A stretch of DNA of 64,000 bases from the NCBI GenBank assembly GCA_036511595.1, contig DATCBY010000027.1, positions 1 through 64,000 on the forward strand. Direction: 5' to 3'. This stretch comes from DASZQY01 sp036511595 (lineage in GTDB: Bacteria; Pseudomonadota; Alphaproteobacteria; Rhizobiales; Kaistiaceae). A program made the position numbers and the translations under genes. Under the pieces are notes generated by a model, which ran no database searches, was not told the origin of the DNA, and saw nothing but the letters and a program-made list of their open reading frames with translations. Below, piece by piece: positions 37,284 through 46,276 of the stretch (position 1 is the first letter of the stretch; every line of letters starts with the position of its first letter).

Positions 37284-37939
37284 GCCGCCAGCCCCGCGAA
37301 CAACGCGCGTCCGTCGATGCCCCCGTGAAGCGGCTCGATCAGGTTCTCCGGATGCGGCATCAGGCCGAGCACGTTGCGCTTTTCGCTGAGGACGCCGGCG
37401 ATGTCGTCGAGCGAGCCGTTGGGGTTTGTGCCGTCGGCGTAACGGAAGGCGACGCGGTCCTCGCCCTTGAGTCGGCGCAAGGTCTCGTCGTCGCAGCGGT
37501 AGTTGCCGTCACCGTGGGCGACCGGCGCGCGGATGATCTGGCCTTGGCTGTAGCGGCGGGTGAACGCACTGTCGGCCGTTTCGATGCGGAGACGTACTTC
37601 GCGGCAGACGAAGCGCAGGCTGGCGTTGCGCATGAGCACGCCCGGCAACAGTCCTGCCTCGCAGAGAATCTGGAAGCCGTTGCAGACACCGAGGACCGGA
37701 GCGCCGCGTCCGGCGTGGGCGGCGACCGCGTGCATGATCGGCGCACGGGCGGCGATGGCACCGGAGCGAAGATAGTCGCCGTAGGAGAAGCCGCCGGGCA
37801 GCACGACCAAGTCGACCGGCGGCAGGTCGGTGTCGGCATGCCATACCGAAACCGGCTTCCCGCCCGTAATTGCCTCCAGCGCCGACAGCATGTCGTAGTC
37901 GCGATTGGAGCCGGGGAAGACAATGACGGCCGATTTCAT
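37280..37939 (-). CDS. purQ: phosphoribosylformylglycinamidine synthase, glutaminase subunit
   Basis: Class I glutamine amidotransferase that feeds ammonia to PurL. The start AVIVFPGSNRDYDML, oxyanion strand VLPGGFSYGDYLRSGA, nucleophile Cys in GVCNGFQILCE, and the His/Glu pair in GLMPHPENL are all present. 219 residues. Four bases separate its start from the purS stop. Confidence 0.97.
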   Translation of the reverse strand: MKSAVIVFPGSNRDYDMLSALEAITGGKPVSVWHADTDLPPVDLVVLPGGFSYGDYLRSGAIAARAPIMHAVAAHAGRGAPVLGVCNGFQILCEAGLLPGVLMRNASLRFVCREVRLRIETADSAFTRRYSQGQIIRAPVAHGDGNYRCDDETLRRLKGEDRVAFRYADGTNPNGSLDDIAGVLSEKRNVLGLMPHPENLIEPLHGGIDGRALFAGLAA

Positions 37940-37943
37940 GGCG

Positions 37944-38183
37944 CTAGATCATTTCCACGCTGAAATTCTCGATGACTGTGTTGGCCAGGAGTTTTTCGCC
38001 CATCGCCTTCAGTGAGCCTTCGGCGGTGGCGCGGTCGGTCCCGGCGATATCGATGTCGAAGACCTTGCCCTGGCGGACGCTGCCTACGCCGGTGAAGCCC
38101 AGCGAGGCGAGCGCGCCTTCTATGGCCTTGCCTTGCGGGTCAAGAACGCCAGTCTTCAGGGTCACGGTGATGCGCGCCTTCAT
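37944..38183 (-). CDS. purS: phosphoribosylformylglycinamidine synthase subunit PurS
   Basis: 79-residue structural subunit that holds PurQ on PurL: MKARITVTLKTGVLDPQGKA, LGFTGVGSVRQGKVFDIDI and the ending LLANTVIENFSVEM. Directly upstream of purQ. Separated from purC by a strong hairpin. Confidence 0.96.
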   Translation of the reverse strand: MKARITVTLKTGVLDPQGKAIEGALASLGFTGVGSVRQGKVFDIDIAGTDRATAEGSLKAMGEKLLANTVIENFSVEMI

Positions 38184-38207
38184 CGTCTGCGATCCCCTCG
38201 AAACACG

Positions 38208-38232
38208 AACGGCCGCCTGATGGGCGGCCGTT
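38208..38232 (-). terminator. hairpin between purC and purS
   Basis: AACGGCCGCC (38208-38217), 5-base loop, GGCGGCCGTT (38223-38232): a perfect 10-bp stem. Read on the minus strand it is followed by only GTGTTTC, a poor T tract. It may be a weak terminator or attenuator that lowers purSQL expression relative to purC. Confidence 0.45.
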
Positions 38233-38252
38233 TGGAAATAACCGATTCGCCT

Positions 38253-39014
38253 CTACTGGACGAGAACCGGGCCGGTGCCCTTCGGCCGTTCCTCGATCAA
38301 GATGCCCAACCGCCGTGCGACTTCCTGGTAGGCCTCGACCAGCCCACCCATGTCGCGGCGGAAACGATCCTTGTCGAGCTTGTCCTTGGTCTGGATGTCC
38401 CAGAGGCGGCAGGAATCCGGCGAGATTTCGTCGGCGACGACGATGCGCATCATCTCGCCTTCCCACAGCCGGCCGCACTCGATCTTGAAATCGACCAGCT
38501 GGATACCGGCGCCTAGGAAGAGGCCGGAAAGGAAGTCGTTGACGCGGATGGCCAGCGCCATGACGTCGTCGATCTCCTGCGGGCTCGCCCAGCCGAAAGC
38601 CGTGATGTGCTCTTCGGAGACCATTGGGTCCTCAAGCTCGTCGTTCTTGTAGTAGAACTCGATGATCGAGCGCGGCAGCACGGTGCCTTCCTCGAGACCG
38701 AGGCGCTTGGCGAGGGAGCCGGCAGCGATGTTCCTGACCACCACTTCCAGTGGAATGATCTCGACCTCGCGGATCAACTGCTCGCGCATGTTGAGCCGGC
38801 GGATGAAATGAGTCGGGATGCCCATCTTGTTCAGATGGTTGAAAATGTGTTCCGAAATCCGGTTGTTGAGCACGCCTTTGCCGTCGACGACCTCGTGCTT
38901 CTTCTTGTTGAAGGCGGTGGCGTCGTCCTTGAAGAACTGGACGAGCGTGCCGGGCTCGGGACCCTCGAAGAGGATCTTGCCCTTGCCTTCATAGATGCGC
39001 CGACGATTTTTCAT
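38253..39014 (-). CDS. purC: phosphoribosylaminoimidazole-succinocarboxamide synthase
   Basis: SAICAR synthetase of the purine pathway. RRRIYEGKGKILFEGPEPG, FKDDATAFN, GKGVLNNRISEHIF, EVVVRNIAAGSLAKRLG, and SPDSCRLWD mark the family. 253 residues from ATG 39014; ten further in-frame codons exist upstream to 39044 but relatives begin at MKNRRRIYEG-type ends. It is divergent from the ATP-synthase zeta gene, as in most Hyphomicrobiales. Confidence 0.97.
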   Translation of the reverse strand: MKNRRRIYEGKGKILFEGPEPGTLVQFFKDDATAFNKKKHEVVDGKGVLNNRISEHIFNHLNKMGIPTHFIRRLNMREQLIREVEIIPLEVVVRNIAAGSLAKRLGLEEGTVLPRSIIEFYYKNDELEDPMVSEEHITAFGWASPQEIDDVMALAIRVNDFLSGLFLGAGIQLVDFKIECGRLWEGEMMRIVVADEISPDSCRLWDIQTKDKLDKDRFRRDMGGLVEAYQEVARRLGILIEERPKGTGPVLVQ

Positions 39015-39209
39015 GGGCACATACCGTGGTTTGAGAAAATCCATCAGGCGGGCTTTCAGGCAACAACCGGGTTGCGACGGCCAACCGCCGACTCATCTGG
39101 CGGCCAAACTTGCTGCCATGCGGCGGACCCTATTCGATCGATCCGCGCAGCACAATGCGGCCGTTCGGCAGCGATGGAACGGCGATTTACGGTGGTTTTG
39201 GCGGGGCAG

Positions 39210-39238
39210 TTGAAGCATTGGCTGAGAGCGTTGATTTA
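39210..39238 (+). promoter_or_regulatory. candidate promoter of the zeta-subunit gene
   Basis: TTGAAG (39210-39215), 17 bases, GATTTA (39233-39238), 61 bases before the ATG at 39300. Spacing is ideal; the -10 box is only a fair match. Confidence 0.35.
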
Positions 39239-39299
39239 GGTCCGGGCAGACGATATGCAAGGCCGGTTCTCGCCACCGCCAAGGGCAAGGGGCCCGTTG

Positions 39300-39623
39300 A
39301 TGACCACTTTCGAAAAGCGCAAGGACGGCTTCGAGAACAAGTTCGCGCATGACGCCGAACTGCAGTTCAAGGCTGAGGCGCGGCGGAACAAGCTCGTCGG
39401 GCTGTGGGCGGCGGGGCTTCTCGGAAAAACCGGAGCGGACGCCGATGCCTACGCCAAGGCGGTGATTGCCGCCGACTTCGAAAAGGCCGGCGACAGCGAT
39501 GTTTTTGCCAAGATTCGTCGCGATTTCGACGCCGCCGGCGTGCAGCAGTCCGATCATCAGATCCGGCGCACCATGGACGAGATGATGCAGACGGCCATGA
39601 CGCAAATCGCGGGCGAAATCTGA
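39300..39623 (+). CDS. F1Fo ATP synthase inhibitor subunit zeta (DUF1476)
   Basis: 107-residue four-helix protein: MTTFEKRKDGFENKFAHDAE, the RNKLVGLWAAGLLGKTG helix, and the HQIRRTMDEMMQTAMTQI end. DUF1476 proteins are the alphaproteobacterial zeta inhibitors that block reverse rotation of the ATP synthase through their N-terminal helix. The gene sits at its usual position divergent from purC. Four bases separate it from the HpcH-like aldolase. Confidence 0.93.
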   Translation: MTTFEKRKDGFENKFAHDAELQFKAEARRNKLVGLWAAGLLGKTGADADAYAKAVIAADFEKAGDSDVFAKIRRDFDAAGVQQSDHQIRRTMDEMMQTAMTQIAGEI

Positions 39624-39627
39624 TCCG

Positions 39628-40392
39628 ATGGCAACGGCTTCGCTGGCAGCGCGGTTGCGGGCTGGCGAGACTTTGATCTCTGCGTGGTCGGCGATCCCGG
39701 AGCCGCTGGTGGCGGAGGCGATCGCGCGTCTCGGCTTCGATTGCGTTACGCTCGACATGCAGCACGGGCTGCACGACACGCGCTCGATTCAGCAAAGCAT
39801 CGGTTCCGTCACGGCGGCCGGCAAGCCGGCGGTCGTCCGCGTGCCTATCAGCGACAACGCTTTTGCCAGCCGCGCACTCGACATGGGGGCTCAGGCGGTT
39901 ATCGCGCCCATGATCAACTCCGTGGCCGACGCACGCGCCTTCGTTGCCGCAATGAAATACCCCCCGATTGGAGAACGGAGTTGGGGGCCGAACCGCGCCA
40001 TGGTGCTTTCCGGGAAGGCGCCGGCGGCGCAGCTGTCGACGAGCAACGCCGAGACTTTTGCCTTCGCCATGATCGAGACGGTGGAGGCGCTTGCAGCTCT
40101 CGAGGACATCCTGGTCGTCGCGGGCGTGGACGGCGTCTTCATCGGTCCCTCGGACCTTTCCGTGACGTTGTCCAGAGGCGCGAGGATCGCGCCCGATGCC
40201 GACGATCTCGGTCCGGTCATCCGGCGTATATCCCAGGCTGCGGAGGCGACGGGCAAAGTTGCCGGGGCGTATGTGCCCAACCCGCGCCGGGCGAAGGTTT
40301 GCCGCGATCTTGGTTGCCGCTTTCTGGCGCTGGGAAGCGATCAAGCGTACCTGGCCGCGGGCGCGACCGCGATGCTGGACGCGCTCAGGTAG
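39628..40392 (+). CDS. HpcH/HpaI family aldolase
   Basis: 254-residue class II pyruvate aldolase. LISAWSAIPEPLVAEAIARLGFD, the DMQHGLHD metal/base loop, RALDMGAQAVIAPMINS, MIETVEALAALEDI (metal Glu) and GVFIGPSDLSVTLS (metal Asp) are present. Substrates in this family range from 2-keto-3-deoxysugar acids to HKHD; none can be chosen here. It follows the zeta gene by four bases, probably the same transcript. Confidence 0.9.
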   Translation: MATASLAARLRAGETLISAWSAIPEPLVAEAIARLGFDCVTLDMQHGLHDTRSIQQSIGSVTAAGKPAVVRVPISDNAFASRALDMGAQAVIAPMINSVADARAFVAAMKYPPIGERSWGPNRAMVLSGKAPAAQLSTSNAETFAFAMIETVEALAALEDILVVAGVDGVFIGPSDLSVTLSRGARIAPDADDLGPVIRRISQAAEATGKVAGAYVPNPRRAKVCRDLGCRFLALGSDQAYLAAGATAMLDALR

Positions 40393-40547
40393 AAACAATA
40401 TTCGTCGCCCGTAATTTCTTCTTTGGAATGCCCCAATCTTCTGCCAGCTTGGATATGTAACTACTCAAAACTACACATTTATTCTTGTGTTATTGTTCGT
40501 TCCTCCAATAGTGCGCCGGCGTTTCAAATCGAAAGTCGGGGGCAGGG

Positions 40548-41268
40548 ATGGGTGCGAATTTTTCAGAGAGCGTGTTCGCGGGCGTTGGGGGTCTGCTCGC
40601 CATTTGCCTGGTGTCGGGCGCAAGTGCGGCGGAGGCCGCCAACCAGGCTGCCGCCGAGCCGTTGTTTGACGTGGCATTCGGCGCGGCGTTGACGGGCGAC
40701 TATATTTCGCGCGGCGCGACGCAAAGCGATCACCAAGCCGCGTTCCAGCCCTTCGCCGAACTCGACGTCAAGAATCTCTATGTCGGCTATTGGGGCTCGA
40801 ACGTCAGTTCCGGCGGCGTCCCGGATTGGGAGAACGATCTGTCGATCGGCTTTCGACCGACGATCGGACCCGTGTCACTCGATCTGGGTTATGTGCAGTA
40901 CATCTACAGCAACGACCTCTTTGCCGATCCGTCGGGTGAAGTTTACGTGAAGGGAAGTTCAACCCGACCGAACCGCTTACGCTGGGCGCCCAAACTCTAC
41001 GTTAATCGGGCGCAGACCAATGCGACGTATTCCGAACTGCACGCGGCATACGCTCTGCCGCACAACATCAAGCTGTCCGGCGCCGTTGGCCTGGGTTACC
41101 GGCGACGATCCGAGCTTCGTGCCATGGAACGTCGGCGTGTCGTGGAATCCTACCGAGCCGGTGACGCTTGACGCGCGCTATCAGGCGGGGCCGACAGCGG
41201 ACCGGCTCGTACTGACCCTGTCCCTCGCGACAACCGTCAACTCGCTCAAGGAGATGGCGCGCAAATAA
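40548..41268 (+). pseudogene. TorF-like putative porin, disrupted by three indels
   Basis: The beginning encodes a signal peptide (GGLLAICLVSGASAAEAA) and beta-barrel strands DVAFGAALTGDYISRGATQS and VGYWGSNVSSGG, as in the TorF/TIGR02001 outer-membrane family. Near 40957 one base is lost: the expected FNPTEPLTLGA lies in another frame until about 40990, where one extra C restores the first frame at LYVNRAQ. Near 41100 another extra C moves the rest, GDDPSFVPWNVGVSWNPTEP, into a third frame that stops at 41268. The compensating pair means the gene reads as an open frame over a stretch of wrong protein. Confidence 0.75.
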
Positions 41269-41312
41269 ACGTGCGCCCCGGACGATGTCACCGGCGACAG
41301 GGAGGCGCGAAC

Positions 41313-42650
41313 TCAGCCTTTGCGGCGTGGCTTCCCGGGCGCGAACTCAAGGCCGAAAACGCGATGGAAGATCGCGTCCACGTTCTTGAGGTGGTAGCCG
41401 AGGTCGAAAAATGTGTCGATCTCGGACGGCTTCAGGCGCGCCGTGACGCCCGTATCCTTCTTCAGCAGCGCGGCAAAGTCGCCTTTGCCGGACCATGCCG
41501 GCATCGCGTTGCGCTGGACCGCCTCGTAGGCATCCTCCCGGCTCATGCCTTTTTCCACCAGCGCCAGCATGACCCGTTGGGAATGGACGAGGCCACCCAG
41601 CTGATCGAGATTGGCGCGCATGCGCTCCGGATAGACGACCAGCTTGTCAATCAGGCTGGCGAGACGCGAAAGCGCAAAATCGAGCGCGATGGTTGCGTCG
41701 GGGCCAATGACGCGCTCAACGGAGGAATGCGAGATATCGCGCTCATGCCACAGCGCCACGTCTTCCATTGCGGGCTGGACCATCCCGCGCACGAGCCGGG
41801 CGAGGCCGGTCAGATTCTCGGAGAGCACCGGGTTGCGCTTGTGCGGCATAGCCGATGAGCCTTTCTGGCCGGGCGAGAAAAACTCCTCCGCTTCGCGTAC
41901 CTCGCTGCGCTGCAGGTGGCGGATCTCGGTCGCCAGACGCTCGACCGACGAGGCGACGACCCCCAGCGTTGCAAAGAACATGGCATGGCGGTCGCGGGGA
42001 ATGACCTGCGTCGAGATAGGCTCCGGGCGCAGGCCGAGCGCGCGGGCGACTTGCTCCTCGACCCGAGGGTCGACGTTGGCGAAGGTGCCGACAGCGCCGG
42101 ATATCGCGGCGGTCGCTACTTCCTCGCGTGCCGCGTGAAGTCGGCGACGGGCGCGCGCGAACTCCGCATAAGCGAAGGCGAGCTTCAGCCCGAAGGTCGT
42201 CGGCTCGGCGTGAATGCCGTGGCTGCGGCCAATGGTGATGGTGTTCTTGTGTTCCAGGGCGCGGCGGCGAAGCGCGGTGAGCAGCGCGTCGATGTCGGCC
42301 ATCAGCAGATCGGCGGCTCGGGTCAGCTGCACGCTGAAGCAGGTGTCGAGGACGTCGGAGGAGGTCAGCCCCTGGTGCAGGTAGCGCGCCTCCGGACCGA
42401 CGATCTCGGCGACGTGGGTCAGGAACGCGATGACGTCATGCTTCGTCTCGCGTTCAATCTCATCAATGCGGGCGATGTCGAAGTTCGCCTTGTCACCCTT
42501 GCTGCGGACTGCCTTGGCGGCCGACTTAGGAACGGCGCCGATCTTGGCCATAGCATCCAGCGCATGTGCCTCGATCTCGAACCAGATCCGGTATTTCGTC
42601 TCCGGCGACCAGATCGCCGCCATTTCGGGACGCGAATAGCGCGGAATCAT
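41313..42650 (-). CDS. purB: adenylosuccinate lyase
   Basis: Two steps of purine synthesis (SAICAR and adenylosuccinate cleavage). The fumarase-superfamily signature GQKGSSAMPHKRNPVLSENL is intact, with TIGRSHGIHAEPTTFG (catalytic His) and SVERVIGPDATIALDFAL. 445 residues. Downstream of rpe by about 70 bases and possibly co-transcribed. Confidence 0.97.
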   Translation of the reverse strand: MIPRYSRPEMAAIWSPETKYRIWFEIEAHALDAMAKIGAVPKSAAKAVRSKGDKANFDIARIDEIERETKHDVIAFLTHVAEIVGPEARYLHQGLTSSDVLDTCFSVQLTRAADLLMADIDALLTALRRRALEHKNTITIGRSHGIHAEPTTFGLKLAFAYAEFARARRRLHAAREEVATAAISGAVGTFANVDPRVEEQVARALGLRPEPISTQVIPRDRHAMFFATLGVVASSVERLATEIRHLQRSEVREAEEFFSPGQKGSSAMPHKRNPVLSENLTGLARLVRGMVQPAMEDVALWHERDISHSSVERVIGPDATIALDFALSRLASLIDKLVVYPERMRANLDQLGGLVHSQRVMLALVEKGMSREDAYEAVQRNAMPAWSGKGDFAALLKKDTGVTARLKPSEIDTFFDLGYHLKNVDAIFHRVFGLEFAPGKPRRKG

Positions 42651-42723
42651 TTCAACCGCCTGCTGTCGGAATTTGCCGGGCGCGGTCTAGCAGAGGGCAG
42701 GGGGCATCACAATCGCCGGGAGA

Positions 42724-43386
42724 TCAGGCGTCTCCCACCGCTGCCTGGCGCAGTGCCGCAATGTCGGCGGCATAGTCGCCGCGGAAGACAGCCGAGCCGG
42801 CGACCAGCACGCTGGCGCCGGCACGAGCGACCGATGCGGCGTTCTGCGGAGTGATACCGCCGTCCACCTCGATCAGCGCATTGCGCTGGCCGAGGAGGGC
42901 GCGAACCGCCGCAATCCGGCCGAGGGCGGCGGGCATGAAGGGCTGCCCGCCGAAGCCCGGCTCGACGCTCATCACCAGCACAAGGTCGACGAGATCGAGC
43001 AGATTGGCGATCGCGGCGATCGGCGTGCCGGGCTTCAGCGTGACGCCGGCCTTCTTGCCGAGCGCGCGGATGGCGACGAGCGTCTTGCCTATATTGGCCT
43101 CGGCCTCGACATGGACCGTGATGCGATCGGCTCCGGCATTGGCAAAGGCGGCCAGGTATGGATCCGCCGGGGCGATCATCAGATGCACGTCGAGCGGCTT
43201 CCTGGTGTGCGGGCGGATCGCCTGCACCACCCCGGGCCCGATGGTAATGTTGGGAACGAAGTGGCCGTCCATCACGTCGAGGTGAATCCAATCGGCACCG
43301 GCAGCGTCGACCGCTCTTACTTCCTCGCCCAGGCGTGCGAAGTCGGCCGAAAGGATGGAAGGCGCGATCAGGATCGGATTGGCCAT
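42724..43386 (-). CDS. rpe: ribulose-phosphate 3-epimerase
   Basis: Interconverts ribulose 5-phosphate and xylulose 5-phosphate. IAPSILSADFARLGEEV, WIHLDVMDGHFVPNITIGP (metal His and Asp), LDVHLMIAPADPYL, MSVEPGFGGQPFMP and EVDGGITPQNA cover the TIM barrel. 220 residues from ATG 43386; the 12 preceding in-frame codons are not conserved. Confidence 0.96.
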   Translation of the reverse strand: MANPILIAPSILSADFARLGEEVRAVDAAGADWIHLDVMDGHFVPNITIGPGVVQAIRPHTRKPLDVHLMIAPADPYLAAFANAGADRITVHVEAEANIGKTLVAIRALGKKAGVTLKPGTPIAAIANLLDLVDLVLVMSVEPGFGGQPFMPAALGRIAAVRALLGQRNALIEVDGGITPQNAASVARAGASVLVAGSAVFRGDYAADIAALRQAAVGDA

Positions 43387-43447
43387 GGGGCGGGGCGTAA
43401 CATGAGGGCGGAAGGCAGGCAATTCCCGGCGCGCACCGACAAATCGA

Positions 43448-44548
43448 CTACGGTGTGAGCGCGCGGAAGTCGCCGTTCTTCCATTGGTAGAAAACGTAAC
43501 CGGGATTGCTGAGATCGCCTTTGGCGTCGAACTTCAGATTGCCCAGCGCCGTCGTGAAATCGCCGGCGGCGATTGCGGGCGCGACTTTGTTGAAGGCGGT
43601 CGAAGCGGCGCTGGTGGCGGCCGCTGCCCACACCTGAACGGCGGCGTAGGCGTTGAGCGTATAGCCCTCCGGCTCGACGCCCTGTTTGCGAAAGCGATCG
43701 ACCAGCGCGGCGTTCTCGGGGTTCTTGCGCGCGTCCGGCGGGAACGTCATGAAGGTTCCATCGCCGGCGTCGCCGGCGGCCTTGAGAAAGTCCTCGGTGG
43801 CGAGAGCGTCGCCGCCGATCATGACGGTTGTCATGCCCTGATCCTTCATCTGGCGGGCGAGCAGGCCGGCGTCGGCGGCGTAGCCCCCGACATACGTCAC
43901 CTCGGCGTCGGCGGCCTTCAGCCGCGAGACGAGAGCGGTGTAGTCCCTAGCGCCGGGCGTGTACTCGTCGTCGAACACTTCCTTGCCGCCCGCTGCGTTG
44001 AAGGACTTGCGAGTCTGGTCGGCGAGACCTTTGCCGTAGGGGCTCTTGTCGTCGACGATCGCGATGTTTTTGCGGGGGAAGCGGTTGGCGAGGAAGGCGC
44101 CCGCAATTTCTCCCTGTTCGTCGTCACGGCCGCAAACCCGGAATGTGCCAGCGCCGGGGCGGTTGTCGGTGTAAGCGGGGTTAGTCGAGGCCGGCGATAT
44201 CTGAATGACGCCGGCGTCGAAGTAGATCGCGGAGGCCGGGATCGAGGCGCTGGAGCAAAGGTGGCCGACGACGAGGGCTACCTTCTTCGCCGTGAGTTCC
44301 CCGGCCGCGGTAATGGCCTGCTTGGCGTCGCACGCATCGTCGGCGACCTCCAGGACAAGGTGCTGCCCGAGGACGCCGCCGGCGGTGTTGACGTCAGCGA
44401 TGGCTGTCTCGGCGCCGGCGCGCACCTGTGCGCCCAACACGGCGAAGGCTCCCGACATCGGGCCAGCGACGCCGATGGCAATATCGGCAAGCGCGGGTTG
44501 TGCCAGCGAGCAGGTCAGGACGGCTACGGCAAGAGTGGGGAGACGCAT
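43448..44548 (-). CDS. branched-chain amino acid-type ABC transporter substrate-binding protein (second copy)
   Basis: 366 residues, LivJ/LivK type I periplasmic binding protein with signal peptide MRLPTLAVAVLTCSLAQPALA. ADIAIGVAGPMSGAFAVLGAQ and VADDACDAKQAITAAGELTAKKV align with the neighbour at 44662-45783. The CDDA-type Cys pair (VADDACDAKQ, GHLCSS, RVCGRDD) is more Cys-rich than the first copy. A strong terminator separates it from the first copy, so its level is lower or its control separate. Ligand unknown. Confidence 0.93.
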   Translation of the reverse strand: MRLPTLAVAVLTCSLAQPALADIAIGVAGPMSGAFAVLGAQVRAGAETAIADVNTAGGVLGQHLVLEVADDACDAKQAITAAGELTAKKVALVVGHLCSSASIPASAIYFDAGVIQISPASTNPAYTDNRPGAGTFRVCGRDDEQGEIAGAFLANRFPRKNIAIVDDKSPYGKGLADQTRKSFNAAGGKEVFDDEYTPGARDYTALVSRLKAADAEVTYVGGYAADAGLLARQMKDQGMTTVMIGGDALATEDFLKAAGDAGDGTFMTFPPDARKNPENAALVDRFRKQGVEPEGYTLNAYAAVQVWAAAATSAASTAFNKVAPAIAAGDFTTALGNLKFDAKGDLSNPGYVFYQWKNGDFRALTP

Positions 44549-44613
44549 CGAGGCGATTCCGGCAGCGGTGCCGCAAGATGCGGTTCCTCGGCGGCTTCCG
44601 CAACCTGCCAAAG

Positions 44614-44640
44614 AAAAAGGCCCGCCCAAGGGGCGGGCCT
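44614..44640 (-). terminator. intrinsic terminator after the first substrate-binding protein
   Basis: On the minus strand AGGCCCGCCC / CTT / GGGCGGGCCT is followed by five T residues in all. A perfect 10-bp stem (plus-strand arms 44618-44627 and 44631-44640). It lies 22 bases after the end of the first liv binding-protein gene. Confidence 0.85.
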
Positions 44641-44661
44641 CATCGTGAGTCAGGTCGTGAT

Positions 44662-45783
44662 TTACTTCATCTCGACGTAGTTGATCTTTCCGTCGGTGCC
44701 CTTCTTCCAGACGTACATGACGTAATCGATCTTCGTCAGGTCGCCCTTGGCGTCGAAGCTGGTATCGCCCAGCACCGTCTTCCATGGACCGGCCGCATGA
44801 AGAGCGGCGGCGACCTTCTTGGCGTCGTCGGCACTGCCGGCCTTGGTGATGCCCTGGGCAATCACCTGGATCGCCGAGTAGCTGTAGAGCGTGTACGCCT
44901 CGGGCTCATAGCCAGCGGCGCGGAACTTCGCGACGATGTCCTTGGCTTCGGGCTTGTCGCGCGGCTCGGGCGCGAAGGTGTTGAGAACACCTTCAGCCGC
45001 CGGACCGGCCTCCGACGCGAACTCGCTCGACACGATGCCGTCACCCGACATGAATTGCGCCTTCAGACCGGCGTCCGCCGCCTGACGCACGATGGCGCCG
45101 GCTTCGGTGTGCAGGCCGCCGAAGTAGATCAGGTCGATCTTGGCTTCCTTCATCTTGGAGATCAGCGCCGAGAAATCCTTGTCGCCGACGTTGATGCCTT
45201 CGTACATCACTTCGGTCACGCCGCCGGCGTTGATGACGCCCTTGGTCGCATCGGCGAGGCCCTGGCCGTACGGGGTCTTGTCGTGGAGGACGGCGACGTT
45301 CTTGCCCTTGTACTTGTCAAGAATGTAGGCACCGGCGACCTTGCCCTGCTGGTCGTCACGGCCGCAGGTACGGAAGGCGTCCCACAGGCCACGCTCAGTG
45401 ACTTTCGGGTTGGTGGCGGACGGCGTTACGAAGAGCATGCCGTTGTCCGCATAGACTTCCGAGGCCGGAATGGTGACACCGGAGTTGAAGTGGCCGTCGA
45501 CGTACTTGACTCCGTCGCCAGCGAACTTGTTGGCAACCGAGACGCCCTGCTTCGCATCCGAAGCGTCGTCGCCGAATTCGAGCTTGATCTGCTGTCCGAG
45601 CACACCGCCGGCGGCGTTGATGTCATCGGCGGCCTGCTGAGCGCCCTTCTGCAATTGCTCGCCGAAGGCTGCGTTGGGGCCCGTAAACGGTCCAGCCACG
45701 CCGATCAGAATGTCGGCCTTGGCAACGCCCGCGAGAGCGAGCCCGAGCGACAGGGCCAAGCCTGCCGTCACTACTCTGTTCAT
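44662..45783 (-). CDS. branched-chain amino acid-type ABC transporter substrate-binding protein
   Basis: 373 residues with signal peptide (VVTAGLALSLGLALAGVAKA). The type I periplasmic fold starts DILIGVAGPFTGPNAAFGEQ; FGDDASDAKQGVSVANKF and TPYGQGLADATKGV are the usual LivK blocks. ATG 45783 is preceded by AGGGGAG eight bases upstream. It is the last gene before the terminator of the livHMGF/DUF6867 operon. A branched-chain amino acid ligand is likely but not proven. Confidence 0.95.
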   Translation of the reverse strand: MNRVVTAGLALSLGLALAGVAKADILIGVAGPFTGPNAAFGEQLQKGAQQAADDINAAGGVLGQQIKLEFGDDASDAKQGVSVANKFAGDGVKYVDGHFNSGVTIPASEVYADNGMLFVTPSATNPKVTERGLWDAFRTCGRDDQQGKVAGAYILDKYKGKNVAVLHDKTPYGQGLADATKGVINAGGVTEVMYEGINVGDKDFSALISKMKEAKIDLIYFGGLHTEAGAIVRQAADAGLKAQFMSGDGIVSSEFASEAGPAAEGVLNTFAPEPRDKPEAKDIVAKFRAAGYEPEAYTLYSYSAIQVIAQGITKAGSADDAKKVAAALHAAGPWKTVLGDTSFDAKGDLTKIDYVMYVWKKGTDGKINYVEMK

Positions 45784-45911
45784 CAATGATACTCCCCTGG
45801 CAACTGTCAGATTTTCTGAAGGTCAGTCGTTGGAGTCAGGCTCCAACGCTGTCGCAACGTAGCCCGCGGGGCTGTTTGGCGCAATGCGGCGGAGCCGCGT
45901 CGCGGCACGGG

Positions 45912-46268
45912 TCAGGCCGGTGCCTTGGGTTTTGCACGCCAGAAGAACGGGTTGATGCGCTCATAGAGCCACGAATACTGGCTGACCATCTGCGTAGTTC
46001 GGGTAAGGCGGAAGCCCAGCGCGGTGATCGCGAGGATGAAAACATAGTCGATTATCCAATAGTGCAGGGAAAGAAGCGTCCCCCGGAAAAGCGCGGCGTT
46101 AAAGAAGCGCGCGGCGCAGGCGAGAGCCGCCGCGTAGAGCAGGACGAAGGCGAACGGCCGCCATGTCAATGCAACCGATCTGCCGCTCATGTATCCAGCG
46201 CCGCCGGCGAGGAAAATGGTGACCAGCAGGAACACCCCGATATTTGTTTCCCAGATGATGCCCTGCAT
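45912..46268 (-). CDS. DUF6867 family membrane protein
   Basis: 118 residues with three hydrophobic helices (NIGVFLLVTIFLAGGAGYMSG, FAFVLLYAAALACAARFF, YWIIDYVFILAITALGF) and the conserved QMVSQYSWLYERINPFFW end. The family is found inside liv operons of Hyphomicrobiales between livF and the binding protein, as here. Function unknown; an accessory role in the transporter is inferred from position. Confidence 0.85.
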   Translation of the reverse strand: MQGIIWETNIGVFLLVTIFLAGGAGYMSGRSVALTWRPFAFVLLYAAALACAARFFNAALFRGTLLSLHYWIIDYVFILAITALGFRLTRTTQMVSQYSWLYERINPFFWRAKPKAPA

Positions 46269-46276
46269 TTGCTCCC

